Part shown: positions 22,079-32,732 of the stretch, one piece after another
How the letters are laid out: each line of letters starts with the position of its first letter
How positions within the stretch are numbered: position 1 is the stretch's first letter
NCBI GenBank assembly: GCA_021234155.1
Contig: JAJEKV010000397.1
Coordinates: 62,001 to 126,000 of the forward strand
Reading direction: 5' to 3'
DNA from: Isoetes taiwanensis
Lineage: Eukaryota > Streptophyta > Lycopodiopsida > Isoetales > Isoetaceae
DNA: 64,000 nt
Position numbers and translations under genes: made by a program
Notes under the pieces: generated by a model
Database searches by the model: none
Told to the model about the DNA's origin: nothing
The model's input: the letters and a program-made list of their open reading frames with translations, nothing else

Positions 22079-23797
22079 TCATCCGCAAGTGAAATCTTTG
22101 GCTTGCCCCTTCTTGTGTTTTACTTTCTTGAATGGGATTCGAACCCCAATCCGCAGATTCTGAGGTACCAAAACATTCTTAGTAGGAAGCGGTTTATACT
22201 TATTGTGGCAGCACGGGATTAGTTCATAATATTGTCCTTCAATGACACTAGTGCCGCCAGAGTATTCATTTCCATAGTCATCAATTGAATCTTCTTCCAA
22301 TGCATGCTTTTCACGGTGCACATGAGAACATAGTATGAAACACCTTCCACATTGTATGCGGTTTGCCAAAGACACAAAGACATCCGAAAAATTCACGGTG
22401 TCATCTAAACCAGCCTCGTCTTACGCATACAAAACTTCCACATCATTTTTAGCTTCAACACGAGAGGCAATATGATCTCGTGTGTTCCAAACTTTTAGAG
22501 ACCATTCTCCACAATGTTTAATGTTCTCACAATTAAACCAATTGAAGTTCATGCGAGGCATCACAAAAAACGAGAGTGGTCTGCATAGCAACTTTCTTGG
22601 ATCTCTTTGGGTTTATAGTTGACACGAGAATGTATCTACCGAGTACGGTAAAGTCTTGCATTTGAATGCTTTGTCTTTGTTCACATCTATTTTTTCAACC
22701 TCCCAAAACACCCTTTCACAATCCGATTCCTTGGCCCTTAAAAGCGCACAAGCTATTTACTCAAGACTCACCGGCATGCCATTTTGTTTTTCTGCTCGCT
22801 CTCAAGCCACAACTTTGCTATACCAGCCTCGCCATCATGTGTGCCTTTTCCATGGCGGATCCAAAGAAATTCCATATCACTTTCGAATTTTATTTTCAAC
22901 ATGGTATCTCTGATTCCATACCATGCCGTCTTGATTTGAATTGAGATGCACAACCATCCGACCACACATAATGAAGGTTTATGTGTCCACCTCCATTATT
23001 CTTAAGCCACCCCAAATGTAATTTAAAACCATGTTGCACAAAATGAGTGTCATGCTTCCTGTCATCTGAAACATAGAAATGCACTATTTTTTTAAGCTTA
23101 CCTTCTATTTTCATCATTGAAATATGGACCAAAATACTAATTTGATCAGGATTCCAATGCTCGGATTGCACTTCTGTCCCTGGTTTCAATGTGTAGTTCT
23201 CTGCAAAGTCAACAACAGACAACACACTATTATCGGGGAGTTTCTCAACACATCTTTTAAACTGTTTGCTCTGCCAGTGTGCTGTAAAGTTATGATCTGT
23301 AAACTTAGCAAGCTGAATTTTCATGTTCTTTAACAAAACAGATGCTTTGTCATTCTGATCAACTAATCTAAGCCTTCTGGATGTACCTTTTTTGGATGGC
23401 TCATTGACATATGCATATACTTGCCAGTCGACATTCTGAATTCCATCTTCCTCGTTTAGACAAATGTCTAATTTCTTCACTCCACATTCATCACATTAAC
23501 CTTTGATGCATTTTAGTTTATGCCATTCATCCGTCACATATTTCTCGCAAACTGTATGACCTCCACAAGATACTAACATTATCAAAAGTCTTCTTGTTTG
23601 CTTGACATACTCCATTGTTTTGCTGGCATGCACATACACTGCAGCAGCAAGTGCAATTAACATGTAGGGATCTCCTAATATCATTGAAGGCCTTTCTGTA
23701 CAAATCTGCTTGCTCATGTTTGACACAGCAACATGTGTTTCTCTCCTTCAATTTCCTTATGCAATCAGGTTTGGATACTTTCGAACCGTCGGCTTAA
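22079..23797 (-). pseudogene. DDE-like protein of the TIR transposon, middle and C-terminal part
   Basis: Read on the minus strand from 23797, a Cys/His-rich part (CCCVKHEQADLYRKAFNDI; VCEKYVTDEWHKLKC; CDECGVKKLDICL) leads to the conserved core: SVLSVVDFAENYTLKPGTEV (about 23225-23170), EHWNPDQISILVHI, HFYVSDDRKHDTHFV, LHYVWSDGCASQFKSR (about 22980-22930) and, one shift later, IRHGKGTHDGEAGIAKLWLE (about 22862-22805). The end part 22396-22079 reads IEGQYYELIPCCHNKYKPLP. VDFAEN, WSDG..Q and HGKG..DG.G are, to my knowledge, hallmarks of an uncharacterised DDE-like family in animals and ferns. Several frameshifts are present. The N-terminal part lies beyond the copia insertion at 30595-29960. 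Confidence 0.65.
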
Positions 23798-23929
23798 TTT
23801 TGGTATCGATTACGATATACAAACCTGCTGATAAAGCTCGCATCGCAATAACAAAAGCATTAAAGACCATGTTAGCAAAATGATGTCGGCAACCAGATGC
23901 CAAAAGAGTATTGAACTATACAATTGTAC

Positions 23930-23996
23930 ATTTAATGTATGTCCTATGTACATAAAATGTCCATCCAACAGTTCCACTGATCTGTTACTGTACATC
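23930..23996 (+). repeat. Host repeat left of the copia insertion
   Basis: CCAACAGTTCCACTGATCTG followed by TTACTGTACATC abuts the copia LTR. The same block (CAAACAGTTCCACTGATCTG, then TTACTGTACAT) reappears right of the copia near 29545-29577, so the target site was already a local repeat with TGTACAT units. Confidence 0.65.
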
Positions 23997-24576
23997 TGTT
24001 GGATTAATAAAAAAAACAATTCCTTGCAAGGATGTAAGTTCAACACAATGATTTACTTGTACTTTCAATCTAGCAATATTAAATCAATAAAACATCTTCA
24101 AGTACAAAAGCATCTAGTATCAAGAAAGCCAAGTTATGGTCATTCATTCCTTGATATGCTCAAAATCATTTCATCACTTTTACTCTAAGCAATGAGTACT
24201 TCCTAAGCTCAAACTATAGATCATCATCATCGAGAGCTCCGCCCACCTCAAATCCGGCACCCCATTCCTATGTATATCTTGCACGACGGTTACGGCTAGA
24301 TCTCAGTGACTCAGAATAGAAACCTCATCTACAGCTTATATCCCACATGCCAACAAAAGGAATATAGCGTTTTCATCAAGCACATAAAGCACATAAAGCA
24401 CTTATATGCATAAAGCACATAAAGCACTTAGTTGTATACGAATCTTCAACCTGTAAGACCATTACAACCCACTGCCACTGTTTCTCATAGGTTGTTCTTG
24501 TAGTAAAAAATATATTCCCGCCCTTTGCTTCTCATGAATATAAGATGCATATAATATAACCTGATACACACTAACA
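23997..24576 (-). repeat. 3' LTR of the copia element
   Basis: 580 bases, TG...CA ends, nearly identical to the right LTR. An array of CATAAAGCACATAAAGCA units (about 24379-24430) is one unit shorter than in the right LTR. The polypurine tract, read on the minus strand as GAAGGAGGA (plus 24577-24585), lies directly inside. Confidence 0.93.
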
Positions 24577-24583
24577 TCCTCCT

Positions 24584-25812
24584 TCATGTTATACTTATAT
24601 GCATTATTTTCCCTTTTAGATAGCTAAATCTTGTCTCAGCTAGAGATTTTGTAAGCAAATCTGCTAACTGATCTTCAGTCCTGATATATACCATATTTAC
24701 AAGGTCTTTTCTAATGACCTCCCCGATAAAGTGCATTTCAAGTTCTATATGTTTAGTCCTCTCATGTAGAATTTGGATTCTTTGATAAAGCAATGCAGCT
24801 TGTACTATCACACCAAATGTTGGTAGCCAATGATTGTTCAAATCCCAGTTCTATAATTAACCTTCTCTCCCAAATAATTTCCTTTGAGCATAAAGTAGCG
24901 TGACAAGATATTACGCCAAAGCCTTTGGACATAGCTATGGCGGTTTGTTTTTGCATTTCCAAGATATAGGGGCTCCCCGGCATGACAAGATATCACGAAG
25001 TTGACTTCCTTGTATCTATATCTCCTCCCCAATCGCATCACAAAACCCTTCTAATTCCAAGTTATTAGTTTTGTATGCAACTCCTTCTTCAATGATTACC
25101 TTTTAAATATCTTAAAACTTCGTTTTCTTTGCGGTCCAATGTTCTCTGCCGGGATTAGTGTTGTACACAGCTTAACATGTTAACACTATGTGCAATATCG
25201 GGCCTTGTGCAATTGGCCACATATGCTAAACATCCAACCGGGGATCCGTAAGGTCTTGACTCCATATCTTTTCTCTCACCTTCATTTTGTGGACACATAC
25301 TTTCGATCAACTTACACCTGTGTACAAAGGGGAGTTTTACATACTTTTGCAGTCTTGCATGTTAAATCTTTTTAACATGTCATATATTTGTTTCTTTTGG
25401 GTGAGCATTACTATACCCTCTGCCCTATTTACGGCCATTTCAACACCAAGAAAATTTTTCAACTCTCCTAAAGTCGGTCATTTCAAATCTTTGTCTTAGC
25501 AAATCTTTACACATATTCAAGCGGTTGTTCCTTTAGCCACCATTATATTGTCATCAACATATAAGGCTAAGACACACCATTCTTCTCCATCTTTTGAAAC
25601 TTGTAAAGATTACCATCATTATCTAATTTAATAAATTTTTGCTCTCTTAAAAAGCTGTCCATGCACTTGTACCATTCTCGAGGGGCTGTTTCAAACCATA
25701 CTTTGCTCTCCGAGCTTCCAAACTTTGTTAGCTCCCCGCTCAAATCCGGGGCCTGCTTCATAAATATTTCTTCTTCTAAAGTTGCATTCAAAAATGCGGT
25801 CTTAACATCCAT
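24584..25812 (-). pseudogene. Reverse transcriptase and RNase H of the copia element
   Basis: Minus-strand frames show the RT start MDVKTAFLNATLEEEIFM (25812-25759), the YVDD box in VLALYVDDNIMVAK (about 25575-25535) and the RNase H end: QKQTAIAMSKGFGV, IIWERRLIIELG, IWCDSTSCIALSKNP (about 24983-24775), HIELEMHFIGEVIR and EDQLADLLTKSLAETRFSYL (24690-24610). All are standard for copia elements. Frame changes near 25565 and 24980-24790 disable it. Confidence 0.85.
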
Positions 25813-26603
25813 ATGATGTACTTCTAAATCACATGCATTTGCAATTGCGGTAACATTCTCACACTATTCATTTTGACTAATGGAGAAAAAGTTTCATCAA
25901 AAAATCGACCTTTTTTTGTGAGAATCCTTGTGCCACCGGTCTAGCCTTGTATCTAGGTGTCTTTCCATCCACACTGTTTTAATTCTGAATAGCCACTTGT
26001 TTCCAACAATATTCTTTCCACAAGGAATATCAACAAGTTCATATGTGTTAGTATTGTGAAAAGAATTCATTTCCTCATTCATAGCATTTATCCATTTATC
26101 CTTATCTCTGCTGAATTTAATACATCCTCATATGTACTTGGAATAAATTTGGATCTAGATGAGTCGGGATCTCAAAAATACTATCCAGCTCTCCTTCTAT
26201 ATCTTGAAGTCTTTTACTCTTACCTCGAGTTGTTCTACCATGAATTGATGGATCAACCTTGATATTTGCTTGCTGCAACCTTTCTACTTCGGTGATTCTT
26301 TTTTTCTCGATGGTATGACAAAGACCGCGGTTGATGACTCGATGGCTCATTTGAAACACCTTGATTTTGGACTTGTGTTTCTTCCGAGTCCCCTACTTCT
26401 TCATTGGTGTTCTCCTCACTTACGCATTTATATTCTTTAAAGTCATCCGAGCATCATCATCATAATCAACCACTTTAGTACTTGACCTATTATTTTTAGC
26501 ATTATCAACATTCGCTATGTTCTCAATAACTTCCTTTTGCTTGTTTTCCTTTATCAGAACTTTATACACTTGTGTTTCATCAAATGTAACATCCTACTCA
26601 CCA

Positions 26604-27910
26604 CTACTCCTCTTGTGCTTGGATTATATAATCGTAGGCTTTGGATTGTTTATTATAACCAACAAGGTAGGTAATCATGGCCCTGTCATCCGGGTTTCCT
26701 CCTCGGTTCTTCGGAATGTGTGTGTAGGCCAAGCATCCATACAATCTTAGCCTACTATAATCCGGTGTCTTCCCTAACCAAAGCATATCAGGAATTGCAC
26801 CTTGTATGCTCCTTTGAAGGTAGGCTATTTTTGAATCATGGCAGCAGCTTGCGGCCTCTTCCCATAGGAAATTTGGAAGCCGAAAATTTCAACATACTTC
26901 TTACAAACATTAAGCAAGGTTCTTTCTTTTCTTTCTGCAATCCCATTACATTGAGGCGTGTATCCGCAAGTAAGTTGTCTTTTATTCCTTTCATTTTGCA
27001 ATATTGTTTAAATTCCACGACAAAAATTCTCCACCTCTGTCGGACCTCAAGCATTTGATCTTCCCCGCCGGTTTGAGTCTCAACTTCATTTTACATATTG
27101 TTTGAACACTTCCATTGCCTTATGTTTTGTTCTCAAACAATAAATGTGAGTATGTCTACTAAAATCATCAATCATGGTCATGAAATATCTTTTTCCAGAT
27201 AAGCCTGTTACATTCATAGGTCCACATAAATCAGTATGTACAAGATCTAATAACCCTTGTGCCTTTTTGTTGGACCTTTTGAAAGCTAATCTACTATGTT
27301 TGCCAAGAGCACATCCGGGACATCTGATTTTTCGGTTTCATTCAAGTCTGCTTCAATAAATCCTTTTTGCATAAAAGCTCAATAGTTTTGAATTTACATG
27401 ACCAAGTCTTCCATGCCATGTATCAACTGATGGCATGGTTATAAGATTAAGACAAGTTGGTTCACAATGTATAGCTTCAAGTCCAAATAGATTTCCAATC
27501 CTTTTTCCAATAAACTTCACTTTATTTCCAAGTAACACATTACATTGCAATCTCTCAAACACAACCTTATAACCAAGGTCTACCAATTGAGCAATAGAAA
27601 TTAAGTTTCTAACAAGTCCAGGTACACACAAAACTTTTCTTAACACAACCTTCTTTCCTTGCAAATCAAATAACTCGAGCATCCCACTATCTTTAATTTG
27701 CTTGAGTTCTCCATTCCCAAACTGAACATGTCCACTGGCTTCACCCTTACAATTTTTCAATAGCCTTGAGCTGGACGCTACTGATTTTTCAGCTCCTGAA
27801 TCTAAAATGAGAACACCCTTGTCATGACATTTTTCCTTTGAAAAATAATTATTTGAGATGTTTACCTCAATATCTTCATCCAGCTCTTCCTCCTCGGATT
27901 CTTTAACCAT
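26604..27910 (-). pseudogene. Protease and integrase of the copia element
   Basis: The 27910-27353 frame has the aspartic protease motif VLILDSGAEKSVAS and LISIAQLVDLGYKVVF, and ends with the pre-integrase motif DTWHGRLGHVN. Downstream, in shifting frames, come LLDLVHTDLCGPM and MTMIDDFSRHTHIY (about 27260-27125), LRSDRGGEF (about 27060-27030) and CNGIAERKERTLLNVCKKYV (about 26960-26895), giving the D-D-E catalytic set. 26786-26604 (LWLGKTPDYSRLRLYGCLAY, AMITYLVGYNKQSKAY) is the integrase C-terminal region. Stops and shifts occur between the blocks. Confidence 0.8.
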
Positions 27911-27959
27911 ATTTAAGCTTGGACTGTTTCTTCCTCCTCTGTTTTTATTCTCGAATATT

Positions 27960-28865
27960 TCTTATCTTGTGCTTTATTTCTTTTTTGGACTAGGGCACTT
28001 GTTTGCCATATGACCCTTCCCATCACAATTATAGCATACTATTTTCTCTGTCTATCTTAGGATGGTTTCTCTTCAAATGTCCATAACTGTTACATTTAAA
28101 ACAGGGACCTAACTTTCCTTTATCAAATAATTTCTTACCTCTTTTGCCAGCATATAGAATTTCTGCTTCATCATCATCTGCATCCTTCCCTTGCTCAAAC
28201 TCTGTACGAATCATTTTGATAGCATGCTCCTTTGACCTGGCAACATTTCTTAAAAGAGTAGCAAGTTGTGAGTTATGAGATACAGCTCTAGAAATGGCCA
28301 GCAATTGGTAATCTTCATTCAAGACAACTCCTGCACCCTCAAGGTCAGCAATAATAGACTCAAACTTCTCAAGAAATTCAGTGATGTTGTCTTTTTCATA
28401 AAGTTTTAATCTTCTCAACTGTTTTTCCAGCACATCAATTTGAGAGGATGATTTAACCTCAAAGTTATCAATCATATACTTCCACATGTCTGCTGGAGAT
28501 TTACCTCTTAATTTTAACTTTATCACAGTTCCAACCTTGTTACTAATTATTGATTGTGCTTCCATAATTTTCGTTTTCTCTTCTGCACTTGTCCCTCTAG
28601 TACTTGTACTACCAGTTCCTCTTACATCTGCAGTTTCAGTTTGTGCACCACCACCTGCAACAGAACTAGCACTGGCACTACCACTAGCTGCTCCAGCACT
28701 TCCACTACTTGCTCCGATTACCCGGTATTTGAATCACACAAGTACCATAAGTTCTCAAACTCCAATACTTCCTTTATTCCTTGCTTCCATAACTGGAATC
28801 CGCTATCTCCCTTAAACACCTCTATGGAATTAAGGAGATTAGCTCCAAGCAAATGTTGACATCCT
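27960..28865 (-). pseudogene. gag: Gag of the copia element, two zinc knuckles
   Basis: 28565-28029 reads WKYMIDNFEVKSSSQIDVLE, LYEKDNITEFLEKFESIIAD and QLATLLRNVARSKEHAIKMI, the usual copia gag core. Two zinc knuckles follow: CFKCNSYGHLKRNH, where the last Cys is replaced by His, and, after a shift, CYNCDGKGHMANKC, a complete C-x2-C-x4-H-x4-C (about 28027-27986). Upstream (28800-28720) SGFQLWKQGIKEVLEFE is the gag start region. Confidence 0.8.
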
Positions 28866-28883
28866 GCAGTTGGAATTTTATGG

Positions 28884-28895
28884 CTCTGATACCAC
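28884..28895 (-). other. Primer-binding site for initiator tRNA-Met
   Basis: On the minus strand TGGTATCAGAGC follows the 5' LTR after a single base. It is complementary to the 3' end of plant initiator tRNA-Met, the usual copia primer. Confidence 0.9.
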
Positions 28896-28896
28896 T

Positions 28897-29496
28897 GTTG
28901 GATTAATAAAAAAAACAATTCCTTGCAAGGATGTAAGTTCAACACAATGATTTACTTGTACTTTCAATCTAGCAATATTAAATCAATAAAACATCTTCAA
29001 GTACAAAAGCATCTAGTATCAAGAAAGCCAAGTTATGGTCATTCATTCCTTGATATGCTCAAAATCATTTCATCACTTTTACTCTAAGCAATGAGTACTT
29101 CCTAAGCTCAAACTATAGATCATCATCATCGAGAGCTCCGCCCACCTCAAATCCGGCACCCCATTCCTATGTATATCTTGCACTACGGCGGTTTGCGGCT
29201 AGATCTCGATGATTTCGGAATAGAAACCTCATCTACAGCTTATATCCCACATGCCAACAAAAGGAATATAGCGTTTTCATCAAGCACATAAAGCACATAA
29301 AGCACTTATATGCATAAAGCACATAAAGCACTTATATGCATAAAGCACTCAGTTGTATACGAATCTTCAACCTGTAAGACCATTACAACCCACTGCCACT
29401 GCTTCTCATAGGTTGTTCTTGTAGTAAAAATATATTCACTGCCACTGCTTCTCATGAATATAAGATGCATATAATATAACCTGATACACACTAACA
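28897..29496 (-). repeat. 5' LTR of the copia element
   Basis: 600 bases, same TG...CA ends as the left LTR. It carries one extra CATAAAGCACTTATATG-type unit near 29320-29345 and a few substitutions near 29185-29215. Confidence 0.93.
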
Positions 29497-29870
29497 ACAT
29501 CTAATGTACATCTAATGTACATCTATACATCTAATGTACAGCCAAACAGTTCCACTGATCTGTTACTGTACATTTAATGTACATCCAATGTACATGTAGT
29601 GTACATCTAATGTACATCTAATTAATGTTACAATATTAGTACATCACATTAATGTTACAATATTAGTACATCTAATGTACATATGTATGATTTGTTTGGC
29701 TTCATTACCTGAAAGTACACTAAAATGTAAAATGATGTAATTTTGATATTCAAGTACATGTAAATGCAGCTGCATGGACATATAAGTGTTAATGGAAACA
29801 ATGTAAACAATGTAAAAATGTAAACAATGTAAAATGCAATACATTTAATGAAAACCATGTGTATTCATTA
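29497..29870. repeat. TGTACAT/ACATCTAATG array right of the copia
   Basis: ACATCTAATGT units repeat at least ten times up to about 29685, followed by ACAATGTAAA units (about 29795-29832). It continues the TGTACAT stretch cut by the copia and fits an intron of the minus-strand gene. Confidence 0.7.
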
Positions 29871-29959
29871 ACAGGTCACTCGGAACAGAACTAGAATGTC
29901 TGTAAGAAAAGTCATGAAAGAATTTTGGAAGAAAACATAATCTCCAAAACTGAATTGAT

Positions 29960-30595
29960 TCAATTACAAGAGCAAACACGTGAGATATCAAGGTATTGTA
30001 TTGCTTGTATTCTCCTCTTCATGACATCTCTAACCTTTGGTGAAACTTTGGTATTATCAAGCCAAAATTCATGAACCTGACATTTGATTGAATCATCGAT
30101 TCTATTTGATCTTGGCATCCTTCCTGCCAAAGCCCATACATTTGCTCCACTTAATGACATTATCTTCCTTCTTGCTGCAGCTTTGGATAAATTTCTTGGC
30201 TGTATCTTTAGCAATTTTGAAGAAACATTCTTGTTTATATCTCCTTTTTTCCAACAATCATTGATAATGTTGAATGTTTTGCTGCCAATTTATCTTTGCT
30301 ATTAGCGGACTTTACTTCTTGAAGCCCATCTTTCAAGTTTCGATCATTGATTTCATAACAATAACCGGAAGGATTTCCAATTACAGGTTCAAAAAAAAAA
30401 GCCTGTCATCTTGCAACAAGCGAGCACAAAAAATAATCTTTGATCACGGGAATGGCGTTTGCCCGACGGCGAGGATGCAATCCACCGACACATCAGCGCC
30501 TTTGCTTTATTTGTTGTGGCATAACAGCGGCCAATGTCGGCATACTTGCGCTTAGAACCACCACTTCCATTGGAATTCTCACCCTCCATGAGCAT
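29960..30595 (-). pseudogene. DDE-like protein of the TIR transposon, N-terminal part
   Basis: The frame from 30595 opens MLMEGENSNGSGGSKRKYAD and continues, with shifts, through IGNPSGYCYEINDRNLKDGL. It then reads KIQPRNLSKAAARRKIMSLS, SGANVWALAGRMPRSN and IKCQVHEFWLDNTKVSPKV, ending at 29960. A basic start followed by an EFW.DNT.VSP.....R segment is, from memory, the usual N-terminal part of the same DDE-like family whose core lies at 22079-23797. The two parts are joined by strand, order and family, and separated by the TGTACAT array and the copia. Confidence 0.6.
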
Positions 30596-30877
30596 TGAAA
30601 TTGATTTGTATTTCTTGTAGATTCAATTGGTATGTGTTTATACGGAATTCGTTCGGTGTTAGATCCTGTGAAAGGGGGAATTTCGGAAGGGAGGGACGGA
30701 TTCATTCAATTGGTTGATTGGTTCGGTGGTTAACCAAAATTTCAGGGGGGCCTTTGTCGGGGATGATCTTGCAATCATTGCAAACGACACAAAGCGACAA
30801 ACCGGACTATCTTGATGTACATCTAAAATGTACCCCAAAAAGCACAAATTAGTCCTTCAATTGATCACGATGTGCGT

Positions 30878-30899
30878 ACACCCTTTCATGCTTTTATCC
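30878..30899 (-). repeat. Right terminal inverted repeat of the large DNA transposon
   Basis: Reads ACACCCTTTCATGC then TTTTATCC on the plus strand, the complement of the left end with two mismatches, and is followed by ATTT at 30900-30903. GATGTACATC lies 60 bases inside, as at the left end. Confidence 0.7.
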
Positions 30900-30969
30900 A
30901 TTTCTTATATATGATCTTAACACGAAGTAGCGATTCCTTCGGTGGGCGATTCCTTCATAGTGGCAGAGG

Positions 30970-31850
<881 letters not shown>

Positions 31851-32098
31851 GACAGGCCTAGGCAGGCCTGGAAGAAGAGATCCAATCTTCGGCGCCCCAC
31901 GTGCTCAAAAGATAGTTGGCAACGGATTGTAGAGATGCAGACCCGCATGCAGCAGTTAGAAGTTGGGCTTCACTTGGCACACTTTGAGAGGCAATAGGAA
32001 AAAGGGGTCTTGCTGACCCTCACGAGCTTGCGTGGACTCCCTCCCTCACCACCATAGAGACCATGGCACGGGGCGGGCAATGTGCTGGCGGGGATCTG

Positions 32099-32732
32099 AT
32101 GGCGACCATCTCGCCTCGGTCAAGTGAGAGGGGCTGCCACCACAATGCGGAGCATCTAGGCCACCTTCGAAGCGAGCCAGACAGAGCTGAAAACCCTACA
32201 GAGTAGGGCTGAGACACAAGATAAGGACATATAGGAGCTCCGGGCAACCGTTGACCAGCAAGGCAAGGGCCTCCATGCCGAGGCCATGAACAATTGCGGC
32301 AATGCACGAATGAGTTCAGGCAGCAGAAATTTCAACAGGAGCTAGGCTCCCGACTTCAGACAGCAGAGGCTGCAGTACGGGGCAAGACAAGCCGACATGC
32401 CCAGCAGCCCCCAAGGCGCCAACCAAAGAGATAGAAAACACCTGCTCCATCTCAAACACTACACCCCCCTTGTTGTGAACGGCCCACACACCCCAGACAA
32501 CAGTCATTACCTGTTGGGACAACCAATGTTGCCCCACGACTCAGTGAGCAGCAACAGCACGGCAGCGACGTCACAATATGGTGGTGTGTGGACTCCCAGA
32601 GGAAGCAGGAGAGGATCTCACCAAGCGCCTCTAGGATCAGATCCTATCTCGCATGGCATTTCAGACCATAGTCCAAATTTTCTGAGCAAGCCGCCTTGGG
32701 ACTCAATGCACAGATCGCCCACTCGTTATCAC
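32099..32732 (+). pseudogene. LINE ORF1 fragment, plus-strand copy
   Basis: Starts at an ATG (32099) followed by the same bases as the minus-strand ORF1 start at 56755, and carries PSSPQGANQRDRKHLLHLKH, YLLGQPMLPHDSVSS and GGVWTPRGSRRGSHQAP, matching 56555-56177 closely. The match stops at CTCGTTATCAC (32732), where the other copy goes on, so this copy has lost its 3' part, which is unusual for a LINE. Several frame shifts are present. Confidence 0.65.

Larger units (their letters stand above)
23997..29496 (-). mobile_element. Ty1/copia retrotransposon with both LTRs and ACATC target duplication
   Basis: Two LTRs, 23997-24576 and 28897-29496, both start TGTTGGATTAAT and end CTAACA. The 5-bp target duplication ACATC is perfect (23992-23996 and 29497-29501). 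The primer-binding site and purine tract show that the element reads on the minus strand, with its 5' LTR on the right. Gag, protease, integrase, RT and RNase H follow in copia order. The LTRs differ by a 20-bp length change in a CATAAAGCAC repeat and a few substitutions, so the insertion is fairly recent, yet the internal frames are already broken. It sits inside an intron-like part of the DDE-like gene of the TIR transposon. Confidence 0.95.
16156..30903. mobile_element. Large TIR DNA transposon candidate with two convergent genes, split by a copia element
   Basis: Near-identical 22-bp inverted termini lie at 16160-16181 and 30878-30899 (20 of 22 bases match; the inner 14, GCATGAAAGGGTGT, are exact), each bordered by ATTT (16156-16159 and 30900-30903), a likely 4-bp target duplication. 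The element is 14,740 bp, about 9.2 kb without the copia insertion. It holds a plus-strand gene (16276-21665: coiled coil, Ulp1-like, FCP1-like) and a minus-strand DDE-like gene (30595-22079), tail to tail. TGTACAT-rich arrays are found in introns and near both ends. The ends and contents are seen in the sequence; that they form one mobile unit is inference. I do not know a named superfamily with this gene set. Confidence 0.65.

Noticed and set aside
24001-24060. ORF start shared by both copia LTRs (MLNLHPCKELFFLLIQQ)
   Set aside because: It is LTR sequence present twice, read through at the element borders, and not a gene.
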